Source: Mangrovimonas sp. ST2L15 (GTDB lineage Bacteria; Bacteroidota; Bacteroidia; Flavobacteriales; Flavobacteriaceae). Taken from it: DNA of 64,000 bases. This document shows positions 39,069 through 46,690 of this stretch, in pieces. Location: NCBI RefSeq assembly GCF_001280515.1, contig NZ_LBIQ01000030.1, positions 1,804,501 to 1,868,500 on the forward strand. Reading direction: 5' to 3'. The notes beneath the pieces were generated by a model, which ran no database searches, was not told where the DNA came from, and was given only the letters and a program-made list of their open reading frames with translations. A program made the position numbers and the translations under genes. Position 1 is the stretch's first letter; each line of letters starts with the position of its first letter.

Positions 39069-39178
39069 TTTTCACTACAATAAATTACATCGTTCCAATG
39101 GTGTTCCCATTTTTTTCTCCAAGTGAATGGGCGATTGCAAATAGGGCATATTTTTTCGGGAAGGTGTTGTTTTTTCAT
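39035..39178 (-). CDS. DUF2256 zinc-finger-like small protein
   Basis: An ORF of 47 residues lies between the SDR and DASH cryptochrome genes: ATG at 39178, TAG at 39035-39037. It reads MKKQHLPEKICPICNRPFTW and onward with WRKKWEHHW and YCSEKCRR. Cys11, 14, 34 and 38 (CPIC, CSEKC) make a probable zinc site. This is the DUF2256 family, which I know mainly beside or fused to photolyase/cryptochrome genes. It overlaps the SDR gene by 4 bases (ATGA) and the DASH cryptochrome gene by 34 bases, so it is translationally coupled with both. Confidence 0.9.
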   Translation of the reverse strand: MKKQHLPEKICPICNRPFTWRKKWEHHWNDVIYCSEKCRRNKNRNTA

Positions 39179-40596
39179 GTTGCCACAAGCCTTCTTATCA
39201 TACCGTTAAAAATAAAACCATGAAAGGGAAGTACCGCATACCAATATAGCCGTCCGGCTATGCCTCTCGGCCTAAAGGTTGCAGTTTGTTTTAAGAGGTT
39301 TTCTTCAATTTTGAATTCCAACCAGGCTTCACCTGGAAGTTTCATTTCTGCATAAAGTAGAAGCTTTTGCTTGGTTCTGTCTGCATAAATGACGCGCCAA
39401 AAATCCAGAGCATCTCCGGCATGCAAGTTGTAAGGATTCGTTCTGCCACGTCGTAAACCTATGCCGCCAACTAATTTGTCTAGATACCCTCTAATCTTCC
39501 ATAAAAAATTACCATAATACCAACCTTGGTTTCCGCCAATGGCCCAAATTTTATCGATGGTTTTGTCGGTATTGGTGACATGTGCCTCTTTATAATCTTT
39601 AAAGCAGCCATACTTAGGAACATTAATGTATTTATAAAGATTCTTCTTCAATCGTCCGCTGCTTACCATGGAATCTTTCCAACTTGAAACAATGGTGTTT
39701 TGTTCTATTTTCTCAAAAGCCAATGACACGGCTTCTTTATAGGAAATAGGATAAATATCAAGAAGTTCATTTATTTGACTTGGATTACCAATTATTTGAA
39801 CACTCATGCTATCGACCAACGAAGTCGCTAATTTGTATGAAGTAGAGGTTACAAAATAAAGCCAGTAGGAGGAAAGCTTTGGAGTCATGACTGGAACGGT
39901 CCAAATATGACGATTCAATTCCCTTACCTCCGCAAACTGAAGCAACATGTTTTTATAAGTCAGAATTTCTGGACCGAAAATATCATAAGATTGATTGTAA
40001 AGTTTTTCATTGCCCAAAGCTTTTGACAGATACGACATGACATCTCTTACTGCCAGTGGTTGTGTTTTTGTGTGAAGCCACTTGGGAGCAATCATCACGG
40101 GAAGTTTTTCTACTAAATCTCTTATGATTTCAAAGGAAGAACTACCAGAACCAACTATAATTCCTGCTTTGAAAATAGTAGTTGCAAAAGTACCTGATTT
40201 GAGAATGTCTTCAACTTGCTTTCTTGATCTAAGATGTTTTGAAAGCTTTTCCTCATTGGTAATTCCACTTAAATAAATAACTTGTTGGCACTGGGTTTTT
40301 TCTACTCGTGATTTAAAATTTTCGGCACAAGTCATTTCCATTTTTTCAAAATCTTTGGAAGAATTTGACATGGAATGAATCAGATAGTAGGCAGCATCAA
40401 TATCTTCAGGAATGTTCTGTAAGGTCTCTTTTTTTAGGAAATCAACTTCTACAAAACTAACGAATTCTTCATCCAAAGTTTCATCTGCTCGCAAACGGTC
40501 ACGAACAGCGCAAACCACATGGTGCCCCTCATTAATCAAAATAGGAATGAGTCGCTTACCAATATACCCGGTTGCCCCCGTGACCAATACTTTCAT
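39175..40596 (-). CDS. SDR/NAD(P)-epimerase with DUF2867 domain
   Basis: The 473-residue protein has an N-terminal Rossmann-type atypical SDR (MKVLVTGATGYIGKRLIPIL, GATGYIG at 7-13; about 1-290) and a C-terminal DUF2867 domain (about 320-470: GNQGWYYGNFLWKIRGYLD, GDALDFWRVIYAD, PFHGFIFNGMIRR). Proteins of this build occur beside photolyases in many bacteria and no reaction is known. It lies in a tightly coupled operon: 4-base overlaps with the ABC1 kinase gene before and with DUF2256 after. No signal peptide; probably peripheral to the membrane. Confidence 0.87.
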   Translation of the reverse strand: MKVLVTGATGYIGKRLIPILINEGHHVVCAVRDRLRADETLDEEFVSFVEVDFLKKETLQNIPEDIDAAYYLIHSMSNSSKDFEKMEMTCAENFKSRVEKTQCQQVIYLSGITNEEKLSKHLRSRKQVEDILKSGTFATTIFKAGIIVGSGSSSFEIIRDLVEKLPVMIAPKWLHTKTQPLAVRDVMSYLSKALGNEKLYNQSYDIFGPEILTYKNMLLQFAEVRELNRHIWTVPVMTPKLSSYWLYFVTSTSYKLATSLVDSMSVQIIGNPSQINELLDIYPISYKEAVSLAFEKIEQNTIVSSWKDSMVSSGRLKKNLYKYINVPKYGCFKDYKEAHVTNTDKTIDKIWAIGGNQGWYYGNFLWKIRGYLDKLVGGIGLRRGRTNPYNLHAGDALDFWRVIYADRTKQKLLLYAEMKLPGEAWLEFKIEENLLKQTATFRPRGIAGRLYWYAVLPFHGFIFNGMIRRLVAT

Positions 40597-41900
40597 TTAA
40601 AAAACGTCTTGATTTTTACATTCTGGGATTTTAAATCAAACATCAGGTTGTAAAGGCCAAAAAAGGTTCGATTTATATAAATGAAATGCTCTGAACCTCT
40701 ATTTCCATTCATTTTTCTTATCTGGGTGTTTTTGGCATATTTCTCACCTAAGGCTGCTATTTGATTAAAGAAATCGGCATTAGAAAAATCAAACGTTTCC
40801 TCTTGAATGGGTTGGGTAAACAGACTGAGCATTTCATAAAACATTTGACTGAAAAATTCTATTTCTTTTGGCCCGTCTTCAGGTTTTAAAATCTCCAATT
40901 CATAAAGTTTATCCTTAAAAAACTCAGGATTGTTTAAATTGTGTGGTTCAGCCAATTCAAAATAAGGAACATAAAAGTCTTCAGGAATGGTTTTAATACA
41001 TCCAAAATCTAAAACGACTAAATCACCTTCATTTGAAACCAAAAAGTTTCCTGGATGCGGATCGGCATGTACCTTTTTTAATACGTGAATTTGATACATG
41101 TAAAAATCCCACAGGGCTTGCCCCAACTGGTTTGATAATTCTTGATTTTGATTGTGTTTTACAAAATCTGAGAGATGCTCACCATGCATGTAATCCATCG
41201 TTATGATGCGATTGGATGACAATTCTTCGTAATAATTGGGGAATTTTAAATGTGGAATGTGCATGCAAGCCTCGGCCATTTCTCTACTTTGGCTTAATTC
41301 CAATTCGTAATTAGTTTCTTCAATGAGCTTATTTTCTACTTCCTTAAAATATTTGTCAGAGTCTTTCCCTTTGATGTTAAACATTTTAATAGCTATTGGT
41401 TTAACCATAGCCAAGTCAGAAGATATGCTTTCTGCGACTCCAGGGTATTGAATTTTCACAGCTAATTTTTTCCCATCTTTTTCGGCTTCATGCACTTGGC
41501 CAATACTGGCTGCATTGACAGAATTGGGATTGAAGGAGTCAAATAAATCTTCTGGCGATTTTCCAAAATAGGACTTAAACGTTTTGTTTACCAAAGGAGC
41601 GGAGAGTGGAGGAACTGAAAACTGAGCCAATGAAAATTGCTCCACATAAGCTCTTGGTAAGATGTTCTTCTCCATACTAAGCATTTGGGCTACTTTTAAA
41701 GCACTTCCTTTTAATTGCTTCAAACTATCATAGATGTCCTCGGCATTATTTTTATCTAAATTCTCTCTGGCCTCTTCTTCGGTCTTGGTGATTTTATCTC
41801 CATAGTATTTGAGATAGTTAACACCTACTTTAGCGCCCGTAGTAACAAGCTTTCCGGCTCGTTGTATTTTACTGGTAGGGATATGGTCTATGGTTTTCAT
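40593..41900 (-). CDS. ABC1/UbiB (COQ8-like) atypical kinase
   Basis: The 435-residue protein belongs to the ABC1/ADCK family. KGSALKVAQMLS (65-76) occupies the KxGQ position but reads KVAQ, with Ala for Gly. The Ala-rich loop is AASIGQVHEAE, the lysine AVKIQYPGVAESI, the acid site HADPHPGNFLV and metal DFG in VVLDFGCIK. It looks more like COQ8 than E. coli UbiB. It lacks the C-terminal membrane helices usual in UbiB. Known family members support isoprenoid quinone or lipid metabolism and, in plants, photoprotection. It follows the TetR gene by 7 bases and overlaps the SDR gene by 4. Confidence 0.87.
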   Translation of the reverse strand: MKTIDHIPTSKIQRAGKLVTTGAKVGVNYLKYYGDKITKTEEEARENLDKNNAEDIYDSLKQLKGSALKVAQMLSMEKNILPRAYVEQFSLAQFSVPPLSAPLVNKTFKSYFGKSPEDLFDSFNPNSVNAASIGQVHEAEKDGKKLAVKIQYPGVAESISSDLAMVKPIAIKMFNIKGKDSDKYFKEVENKLIEETNYELELSQSREMAEACMHIPHLKFPNYYEELSSNRIITMDYMHGEHLSDFVKHNQNQELSNQLGQALWDFYMYQIHVLKKVHADPHPGNFLVSNEGDLVVLDFGCIKTIPEDFYVPYFELAEPHNLNNPEFFKDKLYELEILKPEDGPKEIEFFSQMFYEMLSLFTQPIQEETFDFSNADFFNQIAALGEKYAKNTQIRKMNGNRGSEHFIYINRTFFGLYNLMFDLKSQNVKIKTFFK

Positions 41901-41907
41901 ATGGTGC

Positions 41908-42564
41908 TTATTTCATGGGCATTTTTTCTTTAAAAAGAAATTTCCCGAGGTCTACAATGTTTTTTAGTGGGGTGGTATCTAGAATATCAAAGCTGGTATT
42001 CACAGATTTTTCTATAAAAATATCTGTTTTTTCAAATGCTTTAGAAGTGTCTTCCATCCAGAACTTCATCGTTAAAAGTAATTGTACCCATGCCGATTCA
42101 CCGATAAAGCGTTTCTTTGCTTTTTCAATTCTTTCTTCTGTAAAATCTAGGGTTTCAATATCTAGGGACTCTATGTAATCAATAAAGATTTCTCTTAAAG
42201 CTGATAGGCACTTTAAATTTTTAAAATTGTTTTTGTGTTTATTGAGGGCATAGGTTACATAGCTTCTATTTGCTGTTAAATTTTCGAAAAAAGTAAAGTA
42301 AAAACTAAGTAATTTGGTTCGAGCATCATAGGTATCATACTCCTTACTAGAGCCTAATGTTGCGAGTGTTTGAATCGCAAATTGGTTAAAAATCTCTTTT
42401 TCCAGAGCTTCAAAAGAACTAAAGTGTTGATAAAATTCAGATTCATCAATGTTATGTTCTTTCCCAAATTTATGTACCGAAGTGGGTTCTTTTCCAAATT
42501 CAAGTACATAATCCATATAGGCATCAATTAAATGCATCAAGGTTATTTTCTTTTTTTTTGCCAT
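41908..42564 (-). CDS. TetR/AcrR-family regulator
   Basis: The 218-residue protein has an N-terminal HTH (about 8-52: SVHKFGKEHNIDESEFYQHF) and an all-helical ligand-binding domain. It is the first gene of the ABC1-SDR-DUF2256-DASH-FeS photolyase unit. Upstream is the TGTTTAA-N16-TTAAACA operator at 42592-42621, which also occurs before the 143 aa-folE unit. It is a natural candidate to bind these sites, either as a self-regulating repressor or in response to a photoproduct, but this is inference. The signal it senses is unknown. Confidence 0.8.
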   Translation of the reverse strand: MAKKKKITLMHLIDAYMDYVLEFGKEPTSVHKFGKEHNIDESEFYQHFSSFEALEKEIFNQFAIQTLATLGSSKEYDTYDARTKLLSFYFTFFENLTANRSYVTYALNKHKNNFKNLKCLSALREIFIDYIESLDIETLDFTEERIEKAKKRFIGESAWVQLLLTMKFWMEDTSKAFEKTDIFIEKSVNTSFDILDTTPLKNIVDLGKFLFKEKMPMK

Positions 42565-42578
42565 TCCAATGTTTTTAG

Positions 42579-42621
42579 TAAAATTACAAAATGTTTAATT
42601 GTTATTAAAATAAGTTAAACA
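42579..42621 (-). promoter_or_regulatory. Promoter with paired TGTTTAA/TTAAACA operator (TetR-photolyase unit)
   Basis: On the minus strand: TGTTTAA (42621-42615), 16 bases, TTAAACA (42598-42592), TTTTG, and TAATTTTA (42586-42579, one mismatch to TAnnTTTG). The start codon of the TetR gene follows 14 bases on. The layout, half-site spacing and 5-base gap to the -7 element are the same as at 36164-36206. Confidence 0.62.
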
Positions 42622-42753
42622 AAATTTAACTCAAAATGCTATTTTAAAGCTTATTCTATGATTTTAGTTCCTATAATTTCTTTAAAAATCCAGTAGACCC
42701 CAAAAGAATTACCTTTTTCTTAACAAAATAGTGAGTCGTATTTTTTGTAATTT

Positions 42754-42761
42754 TATATTTG
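42754..42761 (+). promoter_or_regulatory. -7 promoter element of the DUF2911 gene (TATATTTG)
   Basis: TATATTTG matches TAnnTTTG. It ends 26 bases before the start codon at 42788. No TTTG is seen at the right distance upstream. Confidence 0.5.
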
Positions 42762-42787
42762 TTAACAATAATTTTAACTAATTAGAA

Positions 42788-43636
42788 ATGAAAAAAATAT
42801 TACTTTCAGCAGTAGGACTTATGCTTGCCGTAAGTTTGAATGCACAAGTTTCAACCCCTCAACCTAGTCCAACGGCTAAATTGGAGCAGCCTGTGGGATT
42901 AACTCAAGTTACTTTGGAATATTCACGTCCAGGAGTTAAAGGAAGAACGGTATTCGGGGATTTAGTTCCTTACGGAAAAATTTGGAGAACAGGAGCCAAC
43001 AAAAACTCAATCATTACCTTTAGTGATGATGTAGAAGTAGCTGGTTATGAAGTAAAAGCTGGTTCTTATGCCATCTTTACAAAGCCAGGAGAAAGTTTAT
43101 GGGAAATTTATTTGTATTCAGATACCAATAATTGGGGAATTCCTGAAAAATGGGATGAAAGTAAAGTGGTTGCTATAGCTAAGGCTCAAGTGCATCCAAT
43201 ACCATTCAATGTGGAGACTTTTACCATGGATATCAATAATATTAAAAGTTCTGAAGCTACCTTAGAGTTTATTTGGGAAAAAACTTATGTGGCTGTGCCA
43301 TTTACAGTACCAACTGATAAAAAAGTTATGGCTTCTATCAATGATGCTTTAAGTGGATCGCCAAAGGCCAACGATTACTATGCAGCAGCGGCTTATTATT
43401 ATTCTGAAAATAAGGATATCGAGCAAGCTAAGGAATGGATCGATAAGGCTATGTCTATGAATGAAAAGCCTCAATTCTGGCAATACAGACAACAATCTCT
43501 TATCTATGCAAAAGCAGGAGATAAGGATGGTGCTATTGGTCTAGCTAAAAAATCTCTGCAGGCTGCAAAGGAAGCTGGTAACGATGACTATGTAAAAATG
43601 AACATGGATTCCCTAAAAGAGTGGGGAGCTATGTAA
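42788..43636 (+). CDS. DUF2911 protein with TPR-like C-terminus, exported
   Basis: The 282-residue protein has a cleavable signal peptide (MKKILLSAVGLMLAVSLNAQ). The DUF2911 domain (about 25-175) shows QPSPTAKLEQPVGLTQVTLEYSRP-type start, FGDLVPYGKIWRTGANK and GSYAIFTKPGE. The last about 90 residues are helical with TPR-like periodicity (KANDYYAAAAYYYSENKD). DUF2911 is common in Bacteroidota without an assigned role. A strong terminator follows. Monocistronic. Confidence 0.85.
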   Translation: MKKILLSAVGLMLAVSLNAQVSTPQPSPTAKLEQPVGLTQVTLEYSRPGVKGRTVFGDLVPYGKIWRTGANKNSIITFSDDVEVAGYEVKAGSYAIFTKPGESLWEIYLYSDTNNWGIPEKWDESKVVAIAKAQVHPIPFNVETFTMDINNIKSSEATLEFIWEKTYVAVPFTVPTDKKVMASINDALSGSPKANDYYAAAAYYYSENKDIEQAKEWIDKAMSMNEKPQFWQYRQQSLIYAKAGDKDGAIGLAKKSLQAAKEAGNDDYVKMNMDSLKEWGAM

Positions 43637-43661
43637 AAATTACATATTTTAAAAAACAAGG

Positions 43662-43692
43662 AGCGCAACTTTTAAAAGTTGCGCTTTTTTTT
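43662..43692 (+). terminator. Intrinsic terminator after DUF2911 gene
   Basis: AGCGCAACTTTT and AAAAGTTGCGCT form a perfect 12-base-pair palindrome (43662-43685), followed by a T run to 43692. The opposite strand has no comparable run. The XRE gene on the minus strand ends at 43691, inside this T run. Confidence 0.9.
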
Positions 43693-43891
43693 AGTCTGTT
43701 TCCTCCAGAATGAATATGGCTTCCACTGGTTTTTTGAATAGCTTGGCAATTTTCAAGGCTAGCACTGTAGATGGCACGTATTTGTTTTTCTCCATAGCAT
43801 TGATGGATTGTCTGCTTACCCCTATGGCCTTTGCCAGATCTGCCTGGGTCATATCGTGTATTGCTCTTTCTACTTTTAAATTATTCGTCAT
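43691..43891 (-). CDS. Small XRE/Cro-CI type transcriptional regulator
   Basis: The 66-residue protein is a single helix-turn-helix domain: LKVERAIHDMTQADLAKAIGVSRQSINAMEKNKYVPS (about 5-41), then the closing helix with LALKIAKLFKKPVEAIF. It overlaps the membrane-protein gene upstream by 11 bases. This pair (short HTH plus small membrane protein) is common in Bacteroidota and resembles a self-controlled stress or growth regulator. The palindrome at 44387-44402 upstream is a likely operator. Confidence 0.88.
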   Translation of the reverse strand: MTNNLKVERAIHDMTQADLAKAIGVSRQSINAMEKNKYVPSTVLALKIAKLFKKPVEAIFILEETD

Positions 43892-44354
43892 GACTCATGC
43901 TCTTTAATCTTAAGAAATGGAATCTAAAGACATAAATAATAATAGGGGTAAACATATTGAAAATAAGGACGCTAAAAAAGGTCAGGTCATAAACAAAAAT
44001 TATGGCCAGGATTAAGACAATGTAATTAACCAAGAAGGCCCAAACTAAAGAGTCTTTTCTCAGTTTGGCAATAAACTCATCTTCAATTTTTTCTTTTGAA
44101 AAGCAAAGGATAAGACCTCCAATAATGATTGCTAATGCTGCTAATTCATCTAAAATATCATTCTCGATAAGCTTAAAAAAACCAGACTCAGAAGAAAGAA
44201 ACGAATCACTTTGGTAAATAGAGAGTACCTTGATAGTAAAAAAGTCATTTTCAAGATTGTTGACATCAATTATAATGCCCAGAATAAGACCTGTAATAAA
44301 CAGGGGCCAACCCAATATCTTAAATTGGTTTGGGAGTAGATAGGAAGTTTTCAT
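43881..44354 (-). CDS. Small membrane protein paired with XRE regulator
   Basis: I use ATG 44354 (MKTSYLLPNQFKILG); a TTG ten codons upstream would begin inside the operator region. The 157-residue protein has four hydrophobic segments (about 14-32, 71-90, 103-123 and 127-145) and short charged loops. No family is recognised, though such proteins often accompany the XRE-type partner that follows and overlaps by 11 bases. Function unknown; it may be a membrane partner controlling the regulator. Confidence 0.65.
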   Translation of the reverse strand: MKTSYLLPNQFKILGWPLFITGLILGIIIDVNNLENDFFTIKVLSIYQSDSFLSSESGFFKLIENDILDELAALAIIIGGLILCFSKEKIEDEFIAKLRKDSLVWAFLVNYIVLILAIIFVYDLTFFSVLIFNMFTPIIIYVFRFHFLRLKSMSHDE

Positions 44355-44386
44355 AACTGTTCGATTTTTGATTGAATAATTCAAAA

Positions 44387-44412
44387 GTAAAGAAAACTTT
44401 ACATAAAGTAAA
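44387..44412 (-). promoter_or_regulatory. Palindromic operator candidate (GTAAAG-N4-CTTTAC plus half-site)
   Basis: A perfect palindrome GTAAAGaaaaCTTTAC (44387-44402) with a third half-site AAAGTAAA (44405-44412) lies 33 bases upstream of the start of the membrane-protein/XRE pair. The size fits a Cro/CI-like dimer site, so self-regulation is likely. Confidence 0.6.
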
Positions 44413-44596
44413 ATAAAATGTTCTTTTTGTAAAAAATATTTATCACGTTTGATTCAACTATTCTTAATTTAGAAAGGGATAATGCTATCTTTAGACTGTC
44501 TAAAAGTTTTATTAAATGGATAAAAATGCTTAAATTAGATAGCAAATTTCACTCCCTGAGTCCTAAATCGAAGCGTTTTAATTTAAACTTTTTAAA

Positions 44597-46531
44597 ATGT
44601 CTGGTAAGCAACATTTGGGACACCAATTACTAAAGTGTTTAGAAGAAATTCTTGAAAAAAACTTAGAGAACGAGAAGTTTGGAGTAAATGAGCTTGCCAA
44701 AGAGATAGGGTTTAGTAGGTCACAACTTCATAGGAAACTTCAAAATATTAGTGGTCAATCAACCAGTCAATTTATAAGGGAGTTTAGATTGAGAAAAGCC
44801 TTAATAATGCTTCAGAATGATGAGGTTACCTCTTCAGAAATTGCTTATCGGGTTGGCTTCAATAGTCCTACTTATTTTAACACCTCCTTTAAGGATTATT
44901 TTGGATTTACACCGGGAGAAACTAAATATAAAACGACCGAAGAACTTGATTTTAATAACTTAGTTAAGCCTACAACTCATAGGCCATCGCCAAAGAAAAA
45001 AGTTTATGCTTTAGTACTAACAGGAATTTTGGTTGTTATCCTTGGTTTTTCAGGTGTTAAACTTATAAACCAAGGGAAAAAGGTTCCTGGTAAAGAAGTT
45101 CTTCCTAATCAAAATGTATTGGACTATTCCAAGAAAACAATCGCTGTGTTACCTTTTAAAAGTCTGAGTAATTTGGAAGAAAATGAATTTTTTGCAGAAG
45201 GGATGCGGCAAGACATCATAGATAATCTTTCCAAAATAGATGAACTCGTGGTAAGGTCACAGCAATCTGTAGCTCAATTTATGGATCAAAAGCTATCCAA
45301 CAAAGAACTGGTAGAAAAGTTGGATGTTGATTATTTGGTTGGTGGAAGTGTGCAAAGAATTCAAGATCGTGTGAAAATAAGGGTTCATTTAACAGATACG
45401 AAACAGGATGTTCAAATATGGTCCCAAGATTTTGATAGGGTATATACCGATGTGTTTATTTTGGAAAGTGAAATTTCCCGACTTATTGCTACTGAGCTTC
45501 ATTTATTGATTTCGCCATTAAATATGGAGCGCTTCGAAAAAATACCAACTGATAATTTAGAAGCGTTTAATTACTATAACAAGGCCCGATTTTATTGGTG
45601 CGATTTCACCAATGAAAGTTTTGAACAAATTGAAACATACTTGAATAAAAGTGTGCAGTTAGATCCAAATTTTGCCTTGGGATATTCGGGTTTAGCAGAA
45701 GTTTATTTATGGAAAAGTTGGCCAACACCTTCCTATGATGAATTGGTGAAAGGCAAACAGTATGCCATGAAAGCTGTTGAAATTGATCCGAACTTATCTG
45801 AGCCCCATCGCGTTTTGGGATGGTATTATTTGAATTATGGTTGGGACTGGGTCAAAGTTGAGGAGGAGTTTGAGAAATCTTTAGATCTTAATCCGAATAA
45901 TTATGAGACCTATTGCATGTATGCGCAATATGTTTTTTATTCATTGGGTGATTATACTAAGGCCAAGGATTTACTCGAGCATGCTAAGCTAATTTTTCCT
46001 AACTCCTATTATGCAAATATCCTGAGCGCTGAATTGTATTTGCAACAAGGTGATTTCGATAATGCCTTGGAAGATGCAACCATGGCAGAACTGGTTGCGC
46101 CTAGAGATCTTTGGTCTTATTGGGTCAAGTTTAAAACCTATGCAGCTATGGGAAAAGAGGAAGAGTCTATCAAAATGTTGGAAGAAGGTTGGAGTCTTTA
46201 TCCCGAATTTAAATCCAACATTCCTCCTATGAGACAGGCCTTTGAAAATAATGGTGTTAATGGGGTGTTGCAATGGATCAATGATTCAGATATTAATAAT
46301 TCAGATTCTGAATCATTTCAACTTAATGCCTATTGGGTGGCTGAGAAATTTGCGACTATGGGTGAGAATGAAAAAGCATTGGATTGGTTAGAAACGGCAT
46401 TAGAAGAGCAAAATGCTGATATGTTTAAAACAAAATATCACGCCTGTTTCTCAAAATTAAGAAAAGAGCCTAGATTTCTTCATATTTTAGAAAAGCTAGG
46501 TTTGGGTGATTATGAGCCCTTAAAAACCTAA
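44597..46531 (+). CDS. Membrane-anchored AraC-type regulator with TolB-like and TPR domains
   Basis: The 644-residue protein puts an AraC HTH domain at the N-terminus (about 28-107: NELAKEIGFSRSQLHRKL, IAYRVGFNSPTYFNTSFKDYFGFTPGE), then one membrane helix (about 137-155), a TolB/FlgO-like domain (about 178-300: KTIAVLPFKSLSNLEENEFF) and TPR repeats to the end (about 300-640). It is predicted to have the DNA-binding part in the cytoplasm and the rest outside the inner membrane, so it would sense an envelope signal. The gene stands alone. The signal and target genes are unknown. Confidence 0.85.
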   Translation: MSGKQHLGHQLLKCLEEILEKNLENEKFGVNELAKEIGFSRSQLHRKLQNISGQSTSQFIREFRLRKALIMLQNDEVTSSEIAYRVGFNSPTYFNTSFKDYFGFTPGETKYKTTEELDFNNLVKPTTHRPSPKKKVYALVLTGILVVILGFSGVKLINQGKKVPGKEVLPNQNVLDYSKKTIAVLPFKSLSNLEENEFFAEGMRQDIIDNLSKIDELVVRSQQSVAQFMDQKLSNKELVEKLDVDYLVGGSVQRIQDRVKIRVHLTDTKQDVQIWSQDFDRVYTDVFILESEISRLIATELHLLISPLNMERFEKIPTDNLEAFNYYNKARFYWCDFTNESFEQIETYLNKSVQLDPNFALGYSGLAEVYLWKSWPTPSYDELVKGKQYAMKAVEIDPNLSEPHRVLGWYYLNYGWDWVKVEEEFEKSLDLNPNNYETYCMYAQYVFYSLGDYTKAKDLLEHAKLIFPNSYYANILSAELYLQQGDFDNALEDATMAELVAPRDLWSYWVKFKTYAAMGKEEESIKMLEEGWSLYPEFKSNIPPMRQAFENNGVNGVLQWINDSDINNSDSESFQLNAYWVAEKFATMGENEKALDWLETALEEQNADMFKTKYHACFSKLRKEPRFLHILEKLGLGDYEPLKT

Positions 46532-46690
46532 TTTTCTATTATTTTTTAATCCCTGAAACATAATTTAAAGTGTTTCAAATAAAATTTCAACACTTTTTAA
46601 ATGGTTTAAAGCATTGCAACTTCTAAGATATGTGGTGCAACAAATCTTTGATGACCTTTGGATAACTATTAATCATTAAATCCAAAAGTC

